Below are positions 9,375-17,635 of a DNA stretch of 33,969 nt, in pieces. Each line of letters starts with the position of its first letter. Position 1 is the first letter of the stretch. The notes beneath the pieces were generated by a model that saw nothing but the letters and a program-made list of their open reading frames with translations, had not been told where the DNA came from and searched no databases. The position numbers and the translations under genes were made by a program. Source of the stretch: Kiritimatiellia bacterium (GTDB lineage Bacteria; Verrucomicrobiota; Kiritimatiellia; JAQICX01); assembly GCA_027858345.1 (NCBI GenBank), contig JAQICX010000039.1, forward strand, positions 1-33,969, in the 5' to 3' direction.

Positions 9375-9414
9375 GTACCTTTTCTGTTATTTCTCAGCAT
9401 TCCGAGTTATCGGT

Positions 9415-10740
9415 TCAAATGCTGAATCGTTCGTAATGGATGTGCCTTCCCGCGACACCCAGTTCTTTAAGTGTTTCAATCATTTTATCCATCATGACTG
9501 GTGGTCCACACAAGAACACGTCAGCCTTCTCTAACAGATTCTCAGTTTCCTGTCGAATCAAATCGGTGGCGATGTGCCCCTTTGGACCTTGCCAGTTGGA
9601 ATCAGGTTCGGAAAGCACATGCACAACCTTGAGGTGTTCGGGCATGTCTGAAAGTTCGTCCCTAAAAAGAATATCCTCTTCCTTTTTATTCCCGTAAATG
9701 AGCACAGCTGGTCGCGTGTCGCCGGTGTCATGGAGGTAGCGAAGCATGCTGATAATAGGGGTGATCCCGACACCTCCGGCTATGAACAAGAAGGATTTAG
9801 CGGGATAATTCACCAGACTGAAACGCCCGAATGGTCCTTCAATTCGAGCCTGGTCTCCGATCTGTGTTTTCCCAATGGTCTCTGTGAAATTGCCGGATTC
9901 CTTGATCGTGCATGTCATCGGTGGCTCGCCGATGGGCGACGAGGAGATGGTAAAGGGATGCTGTTCAGATGAGCGTCCAGGACGAATTAACTTGAGAAAC
10001 CAAAACTGACCGGGGCGATGCTGGGGCAGCGCATTGCCATTTTTGGACTCAAATGCCAGCGTCCAGGTGTCATGCGATTCGCGGCTCACGGAGGAGACCT
10101 GTACCCGCTGTCTCCCAAAGAGCGGAACATAAACGTTGCGGAATAGAAAGATGAGGATGCCAATGGTGAAGAGTGCAATCCAATACGCCCTCATTCCAGT
10201 ATTCTGGATATCATCACCGACTATAAAACTATGTACGAAGCCGAGGATTATGACCAGTATTACTCCCTTATGAATGAAGCGCCAGGTGTTGTAGTCCATG
10301 TGTATTTTTTTGAAGAACAGTGCCAGAACGATTGTGAGAACAAGCAGCAGGAGAGCTGCCTTACCGAAATTGATAGGCCAGGATGTATTTACGAAGAGCG
10401 ACCAGCTTCCATGGCTCAAGGCAAGGAGTACCGGATGCAGCAGGATGAGCGCACCGGCAAATATACCCATGCCCTTATGAAAGATCATCACCTGGTCTAG
10501 ACCATAGGGCTGGTCTATCCAATGGAAGCGTGCGCCAAGTGTAAATTGCAGCATCAATAAGGAGAACCCCAAAAGGCCGGCTCCTTTACCGATTGCCTGC
10601 AATAGAGGTTGTCCCGAGACGGGGTTAAGCGAGTAGGCTAATGCAAGTGGTAGCATTGCTAGGAGAGTATAAACCAGTAGGAGTAGACTTCCCCACATCT
10701 TTGAATCGTACCATGTAGTCTTGTTAATCGCTATGTTCAT
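9415..10740 (-). CDS. Ferric-reductase-like transmembrane flavoprotein (FAD/NAD(P)H oxidoreductase)
   Basis: This 441-residue protein has about six membrane helices in residues 15-205, with His residues placed to hold haem (FHKGMGIFAG, LLHPVLL, WRFIHKG, FVHSF). The soluble half has an FAD site (RPGQFWF, HPFTISSSP) and an NAD(P)H site (GGVGITPIISMLRYL, FLCGPPVMMDKM). It would move electrons from cytosolic NAD(P)H across the inner membrane. With copper genes downstream on the same strand, Cu(II) or Fe(III) reduction is plausible but inferred. A class-1 promoter lies about 200 bases upstream. The best ribosome site (AAAGGAGG) sits more than 20 bases before the ATG, and no in-frame start lies closer, so initiation may be weak. 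Confidence 0.85.
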   Translation of the reverse strand: MNIAINKTTWYDSKMWGSLLLLVYTLLAMLPLALAYSLNPVSGQPLLQAIGKGAGLLGFSLLMLQFTLGARFHWIDQPYGLDQVMIFHKGMGIFAGALILLHPVLLALSHGSWSLFVNTSWPINFGKAALLLLVLTIVLALFFKKIHMDYNTWRFIHKGVILVIILGFVHSFIVGDDIQNTGMRAYWIALFTIGILIFLFRNVYVPLFGRQRVQVSSVSRESHDTWTLAFESKNGNALPQHRPGQFWFLKLIRPGRSSEQHPFTISSSPIGEPPMTCTIKESGNFTETIGKTQIGDQARIEGPFGRFSLVNYPAKSFLFIAGGVGITPIISMLRYLHDTGDTRPAVLIYGNKKEEDILFRDELSDMPEHLKVVHVLSEPDSNWQGPKGHIATDLIRQETENLLEKADVFLCGPPVMMDKMIETLKELGVAGRHIHYERFSI

Positions 10741-10884
10741 TGATGTCCAGTCAGCTTGTCGCTGCCTCCTTTATGATTTTTAATATGATATTAATTACGG
10801 TAAAGAGATTTTTGTCGATATAATCTAATAATATTTTTTACTGTTGATCAGTACTCTAGATATTATAATTATCAGTGTGTACCG

Positions 10885-10971
10885 GAGCTAAATGGTTACT
10901 AGCTAATAAAATACTAGAATCAATATTACTTAAACTGGCATTAAGATATAATAGATTAAAATAAAAGTCAA
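10885..10971 (-). promoter_or_regulatory. Class-1 promoter and 28-base leader element before the flavoprotein/copper genes
   Basis: On the minus strand: -35 TTGACT (10971-10966), 17-base spacer, -10 TATCTT (10948-10943). About 24 bases beyond the expected transcription start lies a 28-base element (10885-10912) that is identical to 14696-14723 before the heavy-metal lipoprotein operon. The element contains the short inverted pair AGCTA...TAGCT. The remaining leader (10741-10884) is AT-rich with no ORF. Confidence 0.6.
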
Positions 10972-10998
10972 GAAATAATCTGAAATGTTTTTTTTAAT

Positions 10999-11257
10999 CC
11001 ACAATTTTTCGGTTGAACGCACTTATGACAACGAGGATCCCGCAGACCGGGACTCCCAGCATGCAAACAACCGTTGTCTTGGAAAAACGGGCTTGTCCTG
11101 CGTAGCCCAACGGGCGAAGCATTGGGAGCGGCAATGTCCTCATTGCCATAAAATAATATTTTTCACTTTATCACCCAAAACGCAAAAAAAAAAGTCCGTC
11201 ATTTCTTTATTTTATTGGCTCAAACTGATGTTTTCTTGTTCAATCGAAAAATTAAGG
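10999..11257. repeat. Family-1 miniature element
   Basis: Starts CCACAATTTTTCGGTTG and ends CAATCGAAAAATTAAGG. The interior shares long stretches with the copies at 1-197 and 22366-22572 (GACAACGAGGATCCCGC, the CAGCATGCAAACAACC region, TTTCACTTTATCACCC). No intact target duplication was found: left flank TTTTAAT, right flank TATTTAT. Confidence 0.7.
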
Positions 11258-11265
11258 TATTTATC

Positions 11266-11503
11266 CCTCAATTTTTCGGTTGAGTCATTGCATGACGGCA
11301 TATCCATCGGTCAACGACCGACGCTACAGTTGTTAAGTTTTACAATCAACCGTTAAACTGCACGTTTCATACTGTAGCGGCGGGCGCTGACCGCCGAAAA
11401 ATATTTTTTCATTTTTATCACCCAGTGGGTGGTGAAAAGATTTGTTTTCTACTAATTCTATTGGCTCAAACGAATATATTTATCTTCAACCGAAAAATTA
11501 AGG
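11266..11503. repeat. Family-1 miniature element, adjacent copy
   Basis: Starts CCTCAATTTTTCGGTTG and ends CAACCGAAAAATTAAGG, 8 bases after the previous copy. It has the same right-hand boxes (TTTTATCACCCA, TATTGGCTCAAA), but its left interior (GGTCAACGACCGACGC, GCGGCGGGCGCTGACCGCCG) differs. No target duplication is seen. Positions 11504-11559 carry nothing recognisable. Confidence 0.7.
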
Positions 11504-11559
11504 TGACTTTAACGAAAATTTTATCAATAGCAGTATGTACTTATACTTTTTGAAAATTG

Positions 11560-12912
11560 TCAAGCGTCATCTGGAACGCTTTGTTCGCTATTGTAATGCG
11601 GATCGTCCTCGTCGTAATCGTGCAACTTTAAGAACCACTTCTCTGCTCCAAAAACCAACGCCAGTCCGATCAGGGAAATCCACACGATCAAGATATCGGA
11701 TTGTGCTTTCACCCATAGGAAAGAACCGAGAACGATGACATCCAGAACGATCGCGGTCATGAGCACCCAAGTTGTTGCTCCGACCTCCTCGCGTAAATGT
11801 TTGAAGACTCCCCAGTGGATGAAGATATCCATAATAATATAAAAAACCACGCCGATGGAGGCAATGCGGCTTAGGTCGAAAAAGATCGTAAGCAACATAG
11901 CGATGACGACGGTATAGATGAGCGTGTGCCTCTGCAAGTTACCGGGAAGATGAAAGTGCCGGTGAGGCACAAGCTGCATGGACGTGAGCATCGTCAACAT
12001 ACGAGAAACGGCAAAGGCACTGGCAATTACACCTGAGACCGTCGCAATGATTGCAAAAGCAATCGTAAACCACGCTCCGTATTGCCCAAAAGCCGGGCGC
12101 GAAGCCTCGGCCAGCGAATAGTTCTTTGCTTTTACGATTTCCTCGATTGACAAATTCGCTCCAACTGCGAAAGCGACAAAAACATACAACACGACGCAGA
12201 TGGAGATAGAGAGTATAATGGCTCGACCTACGTTCTGTTTAGCATTCTTCAACTCGCCACCACTGTTCGTTATCGTTGTAAAGCCTTTATATCCCAAGAT
12301 ACCCAGTGCCACCGCGCCAAGGAAACCCGCTATACCCGTTTTTTCCGGTAGAACCGAGACGCTCTCGAATGACCAACCAGTCGCCCATAGACCACCGATA
12401 GCCAACACAGCAAGACCTGCAATTTTGATGAAGGCCATCACGAAGGAAAATGTCTGGATGAATTTGTTGCTTAGAATGTTTATCACAAAAGCGAACAGCA
12501 GTAGGCCGACACCAAGAGCCGGGATCAGCCAACTGGAGTCTCCCGTATTAAACACCTGAAGGACGTAAGTCCCAAAGGTTCGGGCTACAAGGCTTTCGCT
12601 TATCACCATTGAACAATACATCAATAGAGCGCAAGCTCCGGTCATGAGACCACGCCCGTAAGCTTTCTTGAGGAACATGGCAATTCCTCCGGCAGAGGGG
12701 TATTGCTGAGCCATCTTGACGTAGCTATAGGCGCTGAAACCTGAGATGACCGCCGCGACAAGAAAGGCAAAAGGAAACAATGTTCCGGCGAGTTCGGCGA
12801 TTTGACCCGTTAGGGCAAAAATGCCTGCACCGATCATGACGCCGGTGCCCATAGAGACAGCTCCCCAAAGACTCAACGATTTTTTATTGTTTGCGTGTTC
12901 GTGTTTTTTCAT
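11560..12912 (-). CDS. APC superfamily amino acid permease
   Basis: This 450-residue inner-membrane protein has about 12 hydrophobic helices. The N-terminal signature is that of APC carriers: GAVSMGTGVMIGAGIFALTG (helix 1, unwound GxG region), followed by FSAYSYVKMAQQYPSAGG. It would import an amino acid or polyamine by proton or sodium symport or exchange; substrate unknown. AAAGG lies 8-12 bases before the ATG at 12912. The gene sits just downstream of a family-1 element and a truncated permease on the same strand, so it may have lost its original operon leader. Confidence 0.85.
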   Translation of the reverse strand: MKKHEHANNKKSLSLWGAVSMGTGVMIGAGIFALTGQIAELAGTLFPFAFLVAAVISGFSAYSYVKMAQQYPSAGGIAMFLKKAYGRGLMTGACALLMYCSMVISESLVARTFGTYVLQVFNTGDSSWLIPALGVGLLLFAFVINILSNKFIQTFSFVMAFIKIAGLAVLAIGGLWATGWSFESVSVLPEKTGIAGFLGAVALGILGYKGFTTITNSGGELKNAKQNVGRAIILSISICVVLYVFVAFAVGANLSIEEIVKAKNYSLAEASRPAFGQYGAWFTIAFAIIATVSGVIASAFAVSRMLTMLTSMQLVPHRHFHLPGNLQRHTLIYTVVIAMLLTIFFDLSRIASIGVVFYIIMDIFIHWGVFKHLREEVGATTWVLMTAIVLDVIVLGSFLWVKAQSDILIVWISLIGLALVFGAEKWFLKLHDYDEDDPHYNSEQSVPDDA

Positions 12913-12959
12913 ATATAACCTTTCTTCTGCGAACGCCGCGCATCACCGGCGCACATGGA

Positions 12960-13286
12960 CCTTAATTTTTCGGTTGCAGGTTCTTTTTTCTCTTAGCCAC
13001 GGATAAACACGGATTTTCACGGATAAATACATTCATGTAATATGTTTATGCTTAACCACATATGTAGACTGTTTCATGCTGTAAGCCTGATTAAAATTAT
13101 TTTATAAAAACATCACCCAGTAGATGATATTTAAGAAAATCTGTCATTCAGTTTAATTGCAATATCAATTATCATAATAAACAGAAAATACTTACCTGCA
13201 ATGATTTACATAAATATAATCCGTGTTGATCCGTGTCAATCCGTGGCTGATAAAAAAAATATAGCCATTTAACCGAAAACCTACGG
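12960..13286. mobile_element. Family-1 miniature element with 7-bp target duplication (long variant, inverted)
   Basis: The 327-bp element begins CCTTAATTTTTCGGTTG and ends with TTAACCGAAAACCTACGG. It is flanked by exact direct repeats ACATGGA (12953-12959, 13287-13293). Inside each end is a second inverted pair (TCTTAGCCACGGATAAACAC / CGTGTCAATCCGTGGCTGAT). It is nearly identical, reversed, to 27218-27545. It abuts the truncated permease gene. Confidence 0.9.
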
Positions 13287-13492
13287 ACATGGAGCGAAGC
13301 CGTGCCAAAGAGCGTTGCAATCGATACACTTGAGAGGTTAGCTTTGCCCATGTAGGGTGTCAGCCGACTATTCGGTACGAACGCCTGGATCATTGCACTG
13401 ACCCAGTAAACCAATACGAAAGCCCAGCCGGATTTCCAGAAAACCCCAAATGCCGTCTTAGCAGCTTCGCCATAGAGTTGCCAAAAGCTCAT
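13287..13492 (-). pseudogene. Truncated permease (DUF318/YraQ-like), cut by repeats
   Basis: The N-terminal 65 or so residues read as an inner-membrane permease (WQLYGEAAKTAFGVFWKSGW, AMIQAFVPNSRLTPYMG, VSIATLFGTA), similar to the large predicted permeases of about 300 or more residues that usually continue ...FGAASSSCS. Here the family match ends at FGTA. The open frame then runs into the family-1 element, which supplies a meaningless tail to 13172. If the element is removed, the frame still stops three codons later (TGA at 12945-12943), so the gene was truncated before the insertion. It follows the small membrane protein by 6 bases. Confidence 0.65.
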
Positions 13493-13498
13493 ACTGAG

Positions 13499-13627
13499 CT
13501 ATTTATTGTTGGATAGCTTGATAATAACGACGACCAACAGGACGACCACCAGAATGCCGATCACCGGCCAAAACCACATTACTCCGCCTGTCCAGCCATT
13601 CATCCATCCGTTTGCGTGATTCATCAT
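13499..13627 (-). CDS. Small single-pass membrane protein
   Basis: This 42-residue protein starts MMNHANGWMNGW. It has a Trp/Met/Gly-rich head and one membrane helix (about residues 17-37, VIGILVVVLLVVVIIKL). Such small proteins are common in bacterial copper and silver gene clusters; their function is not established. The start at 13627 has AAGGA 5-9 bases upstream. A longer in-frame reading from 13795 covers sequence that fits a different frame better. Confidence 0.65.
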   Translation of the reverse strand: MMNHANGWMNGWTGGVMWFWPVIGILVVVLLVVVIIKLSNNK

Positions 13628-13749
13628 AAAGTTCCTTTCGTTGCGCTGCAACCCGACCACCTCTGGGCAATCCAGAAAGTGAGAGGAGGCAGCAGTGTCA
13701 TTTGAAGCATCGGCCACAGGCTCGCGACAAGCACAGGCACCACGGGCAT
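13624..13749 (-). CDS. Possible small membrane ORF, or tail of a lost gene
   Basis: The minus-strand frame MPVVPVLVASLWPMLQMT... (41 residues) is strongly hydrophobic with WPMLQ and FWIAQRW, and GGAG lies 4-7 bases before its ATG. Its TGA overlaps the ATG of the next gene (ATGA), which suggests coupling. The frame stays open a further 15 codons upstream, so it might be the C-terminal remnant of a larger membrane protein. No family recognised. Confidence 0.35.
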   Translation of the reverse strand: MPVVPVLVASLWPMLQMTLLPPLTFWIAQRWSGCSATKGTL

Positions 13750-13816
13750 GCGCTCCGTGTATGACCAGCGCCCGGCGGCCAGTGGCGCTTAGCATTCATT
13801 TCTGTTCAATTTGATG

Positions 13817-14326
13817 TCATTTTTGGGCATCGTCCGATTTTTTGTTCATGGCCTTCATGCCCTTCATCATCGGGCACTGCTCCATGGATTCCTTGCCCAT
13901 TTGCATTTGCTGCATCATATGCTTCATCATCTCGCCCTGCATCTTTTCCTTTCGCACATTCATGGCCGTTCGCTGCTCCACCATCCGTGTGACGACGGCG
14001 GCCATCAGGTCGATCTTCTTGTCCTTCGGCGCGCTGTTCATTTTGGCGACCTGCTCGGTAAGGTCGGCGTCCTGCGCCTTCATGTCCGCCATCATTTTCT
14101 CTTTCTGCTCCTTCATTCCCTGACAGCGCTGCATCATTTTCTTCTTTCCGTCCATAGGCTGCTTGGCGTTGGCTTCATTGAGCATCATCTGGTGCTTGCC
14201 GTCTTTCATGGTCTTCATGGGTTTGTCGTCTGCGGCGGTCGCTGCGACTGGCAACCACGAGGCCATCGCCAGAATCAAGGCGAGACTGGAGCGGGGTATA
14301 CGGTTCATATGTGTTTGTTTTTTCAT
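13817..14326 (-). CDS. Met/Lys-rich periplasmic metal-binding protein
   Basis: This 169-residue secreted protein has a signal peptide (about 1-32, cleavage near ATAADDK). The mature part is mostly helical and very rich in Met and Lys, with repeated MxxM and MMxxM spacing (for example GEMMKHMMQQMQMGKESMEQ) and two Cys. Such Met arrays bind Cu(I) or Ag(I) in the periplasm. No named family is recognised with certainty. AAGGA is 8-12 bases upstream. Its place between a heavy-metal-binding lipoprotein and small membrane proteins supports a metal-buffering role, which is inference. Confidence 0.75.
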   Translation of the reverse strand: MKKQTHMNRIPRSSLALILAMASWLPVAATAADDKPMKTMKDGKHQMMLNEANAKQPMDGKKKMMQRCQGMKEQKEKMMADMKAQDADLTEQVAKMNSAPKDKKIDLMAAVVTRMVEQRTAMNVRKEKMQGEMMKHMMQQMQMGKESMEQCPMMKGMKAMNKKSDDAQK

Positions 14327-14398
14327 GTTCGGTTTCCTTCTTGTTTAGTGTTTTTTTGCCGCCAATGTGACGGCAAAAGTTTTATTGGCGCTGACTGG

Positions 14399-14644
14399 TT
14401 AATGTTTCTCCACCAGTTTCATGCCGCACTTTGGGCAGTCGCCCGGCGCGTCTTTCACCACTTCAGGGTGCATCGGGCAGGTATATTGCTGAACGTGAGC
14501 GCCGCTCACTGGCGGTGCGTCCTTCTTGCAGCTCGTTACGCCTAAGACGATGAAGCCGAGTGCCATGGCGATTATCACCGACCATATCCATTTCGAGTAT
14601 GTCGCCGCATTGATCATGCTGCTGAGTTTGTTTTCATTTTTCAT
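14399..14644 (-). CDS. Lipoprotein with heavy-metal-binding domain (YTCPMHPEV...CPKCGM)
   Basis: This 81-residue protein has a membrane/signal segment (about 18-37) and a lipobox-like VTSC at 39. It ends in the small heavy-metal-binding domain: [28 protein letters not shown]. The same motif appears in the P1B-ATPase at 22705. This domain accompanies Cu/Ag efflux proteins and is thought to chelate metal through its Cys and Met residues. It is first in the cluster, 72 bases before the Met-rich protein, about 100 bases behind a class-1 promoter. Confidence 0.85.
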   Translation of the reverse strand: MKNENKLSSMINAATYSKWIWSVIIAMALGFIVLGVTSCKKDAPPVSGAHVQQYTCPMHPEVVKDAPGDCPKCGMKLVEKH

Positions 14645-14695
14645 AACTCTTTTCCTTTCTGTTTGCTGACGTGTTGTTAGCTGTTGTTTGTGTAA

Positions 14696-14779
14696 GAGCT
14701 AAATGGTTACTAGCTAATAAAATAAAATATATATCATTTAAGCTACCATCAAGATATGATAGATTAAAACAAAAGTCAA
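14696..14779 (-). promoter_or_regulatory. Class-1 promoter and 28-base leader element before the heavy-metal operon
   Basis: Minus strand: -35 TTGACT (14779-14774), 17-base spacer, -10 TATCTT (14756-14751). The 28 bases at 14696-14723 repeat 10885-10912 exactly, at nearly the same distance from the -10 (28 versus 31 bases). Upstream, 14780-14884 is AT-rich with small direct repeats of GAAATCAATA. Confidence 0.6.
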
Positions 14780-14892
14780 GGAATAAAATAGAAAATTTAT
14801 GAAATCAATAGAAATCAATAGAAATAATAAGAAGTTTAAAGAAAATCTAAGAAATATTATGAAATCCTTTTAATATTTTCTAAAACTATTTA

Positions 14893-15352
14893 GGGCATCC
14901 TGTTTAATTCATAAAACGCATATTGAGAATGCTTTATTAAAATATAGTTAACATATATCTGCAATCCCGCCTTGCTGGACTAGCAGAGCTAGGGAGCACT
15001 TTGGGCTAAAAAGCTTGTAGTCCAGCTACTAAATAACATGCTAGTATGTACAAGTTTAATACCAACTATCAGTTTTAGTAGCTGGATAATATTAAAAGTT
15101 TATGAATTTATAATGCAATATTACGCATTCCCGCTTTGCGGGACTAGCCTGTAAGGCTAGCTATAGAATGGTTTGGTTATCCCGCAGAGCGGGATAATCC
15201 CGCTTTGCGGGGCAAATCATCTTATGTACTCGCGAAACGAGGCTTTAGTTTACCTAAAGCAACGAAACGCAGTGAATACATAATATAGGAACTGGCTTGC
15301 CGAGACTGGAGCCTGCGACAGTAGCGAAGCGTCCATCTTGCATTAAACAGAA
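14893..15352. repeat. Family-3 repeat, long copy, with possible 8-bp direct repeats
   Basis: Begins GGGCATCCTGTTTAATTCAT and ends GCATTAAACAGAA, so CTGTTTAAT is repeated in inverse at the ends. It shares its ends and the TAATGCAATATTACGCATTC stretch with 17636-17891. ACTATTTA flanks it on both sides (14885-14892, 15353-15360). The interior holds hairpins such as TCCCGCAGAGCGGGA and CCCGCTTTGCGGG. No ORF. The right flank overlaps the stop codon of the next gene. Confidence 0.55.
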
Positions 15353-15357
15353 ACTAT

Positions 15358-15861
15358 TTAAGGTGCTCTGTCAGCCATCGTCATCAGACGATTGTTTTCG
15401 AAGACAGCAAACTGATCAGGTGTGAACACTTCCGTCATTCCAACCCAAGCAAGATCATCATCGGACGAAACCCGTGCAACTTTTGTAATCGACGACTTCA
15501 AGTCTATTTTCATTCCAGTTTCTTTTGCCACTACCGCTTCTATATCATGTCGGGTTAGTCCACTTTTGGCCTGAACAATCTTCGCATCTTGAAGGTCCGA
15601 CGGTTGAATATCCACCTTGGAAAAACCGGAGGGAATATAAATGGCACCAGTTGTGAAATCGACCGCAAACGCGATGATTCCAGGAACAAGGAAGAACAGC
15701 AAACCTATGCCATCCAATACAGCTACACCGACATCTATGTTTCCCGCTGATTGACCACGGCGCTCGGGGTAAATAATCGTTCCGCATGAGGTCGCGCTCA
15801 GCATTACGGTAAGTCCCATCAGCAGGGAAATCCCCCGCGCAAACAGTATATCTCTTCTCAT
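15358..15861 (-). CDS. Putative outer/periplasmic lipoprotein of unknown function
   Basis: This 167-residue protein has a signal peptide with lipobox-like SATSC (Cys 26). The conserved-looking core GTIIYPERRGQ...GVAVLDGIGLLFFLVPGIIAFAVDFTTGAIYIP contains a hydrophobic stretch at about 50-72. The pattern resembles YceK-type and related small lipoproteins found beside the envelope. The remaining half (about 85-167) looks soluble, with no recognised domain. The ribosome site AAGGAG is 8-13 bases from the ATG. Function unknown. Confidence 0.7.
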   Translation of the reverse strand: MRRDILFARGISLLMGLTVMLSATSCGTIIYPERRGQSAGNIDVGVAVLDGIGLLFFLVPGIIAFAVDFTTGAIYIPSGFSKVDIQPSDLQDAKIVQAKSGLTRHDIEAVVAKETGMKIDLKSSITKVARVSSDDDLAWVGMTEVFTPDQFAVFENNRLMTMADRAP

Positions 15862-15880
15862 CTTATTTCTCCTTATTAGA

Positions 15881-15893
15881 GAACTTAAAGTTC
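15881..15893. promoter_or_regulatory. Perfect dyad GAACTTAAAGTTC upstream of the lipoprotein gene
   Basis: The 13-base perfect inverted repeat lies about 20 bases before the start codon, next to the ribosome site. It could be an operator or a small leader hairpin; there is no second copy in the window. The rest of the gap (15894-16211) is AT-rich with short repeated words, and I see no gene there. Confidence 0.3.
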
Positions 15894-16211
15894 AGCTAAT
15901 CTTTTTAGTGAGTATCAGAAAAAGATTTCGCATTATTATAATTGTGAAAAAAAACACAATACCAATTTTTATAAATGCTATCATTAATGTTGATATTGTC
16001 AAGGAATTTATCTTTTTTCTGCTAACTACGCAGGATGCGGTTGAGACTTTCGTCTATATTTCTCTGGTTAGACAAGCCGTCGTGTTAATAATGTTGTGAA
16101 GACAAAAAGATAGAATCGGGTGAATGACTTCTTTTCTATGCCGTTTGTGGCCATTTGAAATACGTTTCTATCCTGATGTCTTCTTTTCATGACACGATTC
16201 AGGATCTATCA

Positions 16212-16505
16212 CTATTTGATTGGTACCCACCCCTGAACAAGATTTGCATCTGGGTTAGATGTTGTCAGAGCCCAGACCTGTCCATTTGACGTGTCTATCT
16301 TGAACATACCTGTCAGATAGGCGTTTTTGCGGTTCTGGTCTTGAAAATAGGGGTTCGTACTACCATCCCACCATTGGTGTTTAAATAACTGATATCTCTC
16401 TGCTACCACCTTTTCTGGATTATTATTGGTTGCTGCTGTTGCAAGGACTATGCCTGCACACAAAGCGATCCCAAGCAGGACACTCTTGACGTTGATGTTT
16501 TTCAT
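16212..16505 (-). CDS. Small secreted protein
   Basis: About 97 residues. A signal peptide (about 1-25, cleavage after ATAA) precedes a short soluble domain ending GMFKIDTSNGQVWALTTSN...VQGWVPIK. Small exported proteins with a 'FxIDTxTGxVW...GWxPI' ending occur in many bacteria with unknown function. Start at 16505 chosen because GGAGGT stands 5-10 bases ahead; an upstream Met (16517) lacks one. A good promoter lies 45-73 bases upstream. Confidence 0.7.
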   Translation of the reverse strand: MKNINVKSVLLGIALCAGIVLATAATNNNPEKVVAERYQLFKHQWWDGSTNPYFQDQNRKNAYLTGMFKIDTSNGQVWALTTSNPDANLVQGWVPIK

Positions 16506-16549
16506 CTCGACCTCCATTTGTTTGTTGATATTTATAATTCTATTGCTGT

Positions 16550-16578
16550 ATTATATATGTTATATGTGTGTATTGCAA
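16550..16578 (-). promoter_or_regulatory. Sigma-70-type promoter of the small secreted protein
   Basis: Minus strand -35 TTGCAA (16578-16573), 17-base spacer, -10 TATAAT (16555-16550), giving a leader of about 40 bases to the ATG at 16505. Confidence 0.5.
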
Positions 16579-16605
16579 ACATATAAATTATTGTAAGAAG
16601 CTACT

Positions 16606-16876
16606 CTTGATTTTACGGTTAATACCTCTTTATGTCAGCGGGGACGCTGACCCTCCCAATTAGCAAATTAATATTGTCTTGTAGAAATCAGCCTTCGCAC
16701 TTCGTGTCTACGGCTCGACAAAGTGGGCTTGTCCTGCCTAGCCCAAAGGGCGAAGCATTGGGAGCGACCTCCTCCGTTCTCGTCATTTAAAATTAATTTT
16801 CATTTTATCACCCAATGACTGATATCTAACAAAACAGTATAATTATTACATTTACATCAACAACCATTATGACAAG
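16606..16876. repeat. Degenerate family-1 miniature element
   Basis: Left end CTTGATTTTACGGTTAA and a decayed right end CAACCATTATGACAAG. The interior has the family's TTTTATCACCCA box and stretches shared with 11080-11140 (GGGCTTGTCCTGC, TAGCCCAA, GGGCGAAGCATTGGGAGCG). No target duplication. No gene in the gap. Confidence 0.5.
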
Positions 16877-16924
16877 TAGTATGCTTTTTTTTAACAAATA
16901 AGCTACAAAGATTATTAATCCGTA

Positions 16925-17566
16925 TTACAACCCTTCTGATTTCTTAAGTGTGTTGTAAATACGAGTAAAACCTCGAACAAACAAAATTGCATTAAACAGG
17001 GAAAAAACAATTAAAGCTTCATTAAAATACTCTGGACCACCAAAACTATAAACTAAGAACATTAAATAAAAGAAATACTTGGATCTAAACACCCATTTGA
17101 ACTGTTTTTTTAATAAATCAAGGTTTATAACAAATATTATTGCCATAGTATACAAAAAAACATATACATTACCAATGCTTCCATTAATAATACCTGCAAA
17201 ACTAAGAATTATAGTAAAAATTGCCATACCTGAGTGATCACAGATCATATCAACAAAAGAACCATGCGCACCACTAACCCCCATTTTACGAGCTAAAGGA
17301 CCATCAATGCCATCCAAAACGATATGTAACACAAGAAAGATATTTGCAATAATCAAAGATTTCCCTGGATGAGGATTTGACAACGTAAAGTAGGCAAAAG
17401 GTACTAATGCCAACATACCCAATAATGAAATAAAATTTGGACTAATTTTCAGTTTAATAAATAGTGAAACAATAGGATCAAAAAATCTATCCCTTTTGGT
17501 TTCAAAAGCTTTTTGCTTTTCTTGCTCCTCTTCTGAGAAATAATTTAAATCATCTAACTTCTTCAT
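16925..17566 (-). CDS. CDP-alcohol phosphatidyltransferase family protein
   Basis: This 213-residue membrane enzyme has the complete family motif D-G-x2-A-R-x8-G-x3-D-x3-D, read as DGIDGPLARKMGVSGAHG, then SFVDMICD (about residues 87-112), which binds CDP and divalent metal. Four to six hydrophobic helices surround it. It would join an alcohol (glycerol-phosphate, inositol or similar) to a CDP-diacylglycerol; the acceptor is not predictable. The gene is markedly more AT-rich than the copper and lipid-kinase genes nearby, which may mean a separate origin. AAAGGGGATT precedes the ATG. It is probably monocistronic: repeats lie on both sides. Confidence 0.88.
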   Translation of the reverse strand: MKKLDDLNYFSEEEQEKQKAFETKRDRFFDPIVSLFIKLKISPNFISLLGMLALVPFAYFTLSNPHPGKSLIIANIFLVLHIVLDGIDGPLARKMGVSGAHGSFVDMICDHSGMAIFTIILSFAGIINGSIGNVYVFLYTMAIIFVINLDLLKKQFKWVFRSKYFFYLMFLVYSFGGPEYFNEALIVFSLFNAILFVRGFTRIYNTLKKSEGL

Positions 17567-17635
17567 AATCCCCTTTACTCCTTATTTTTGTAAAAATTGG
17601 TTTATGGTCTAAAGAAAACATTGTTTACGTATTTA

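Noticed and set aside
10985..11356. Open frame of 123 codons on the plus strand
   Set aside because: It lies almost wholly in two miniature elements, and its sequence follows repeat structure rather than any protein pattern.
13628..13795. Upstream extension of the 42-residue membrane protein
   Set aside because: The extension lacks hydrophobic or conserved features, and another frame in the same DNA is more protein-like; a good ribosome site supports the shorter start.
14800..14880. Short direct repeats of GAAATCAATA, considered as a CRISPR or iteron array
   Set aside because: Units are too short and irregular, with no spacers and no replication or Cas gene nearby.
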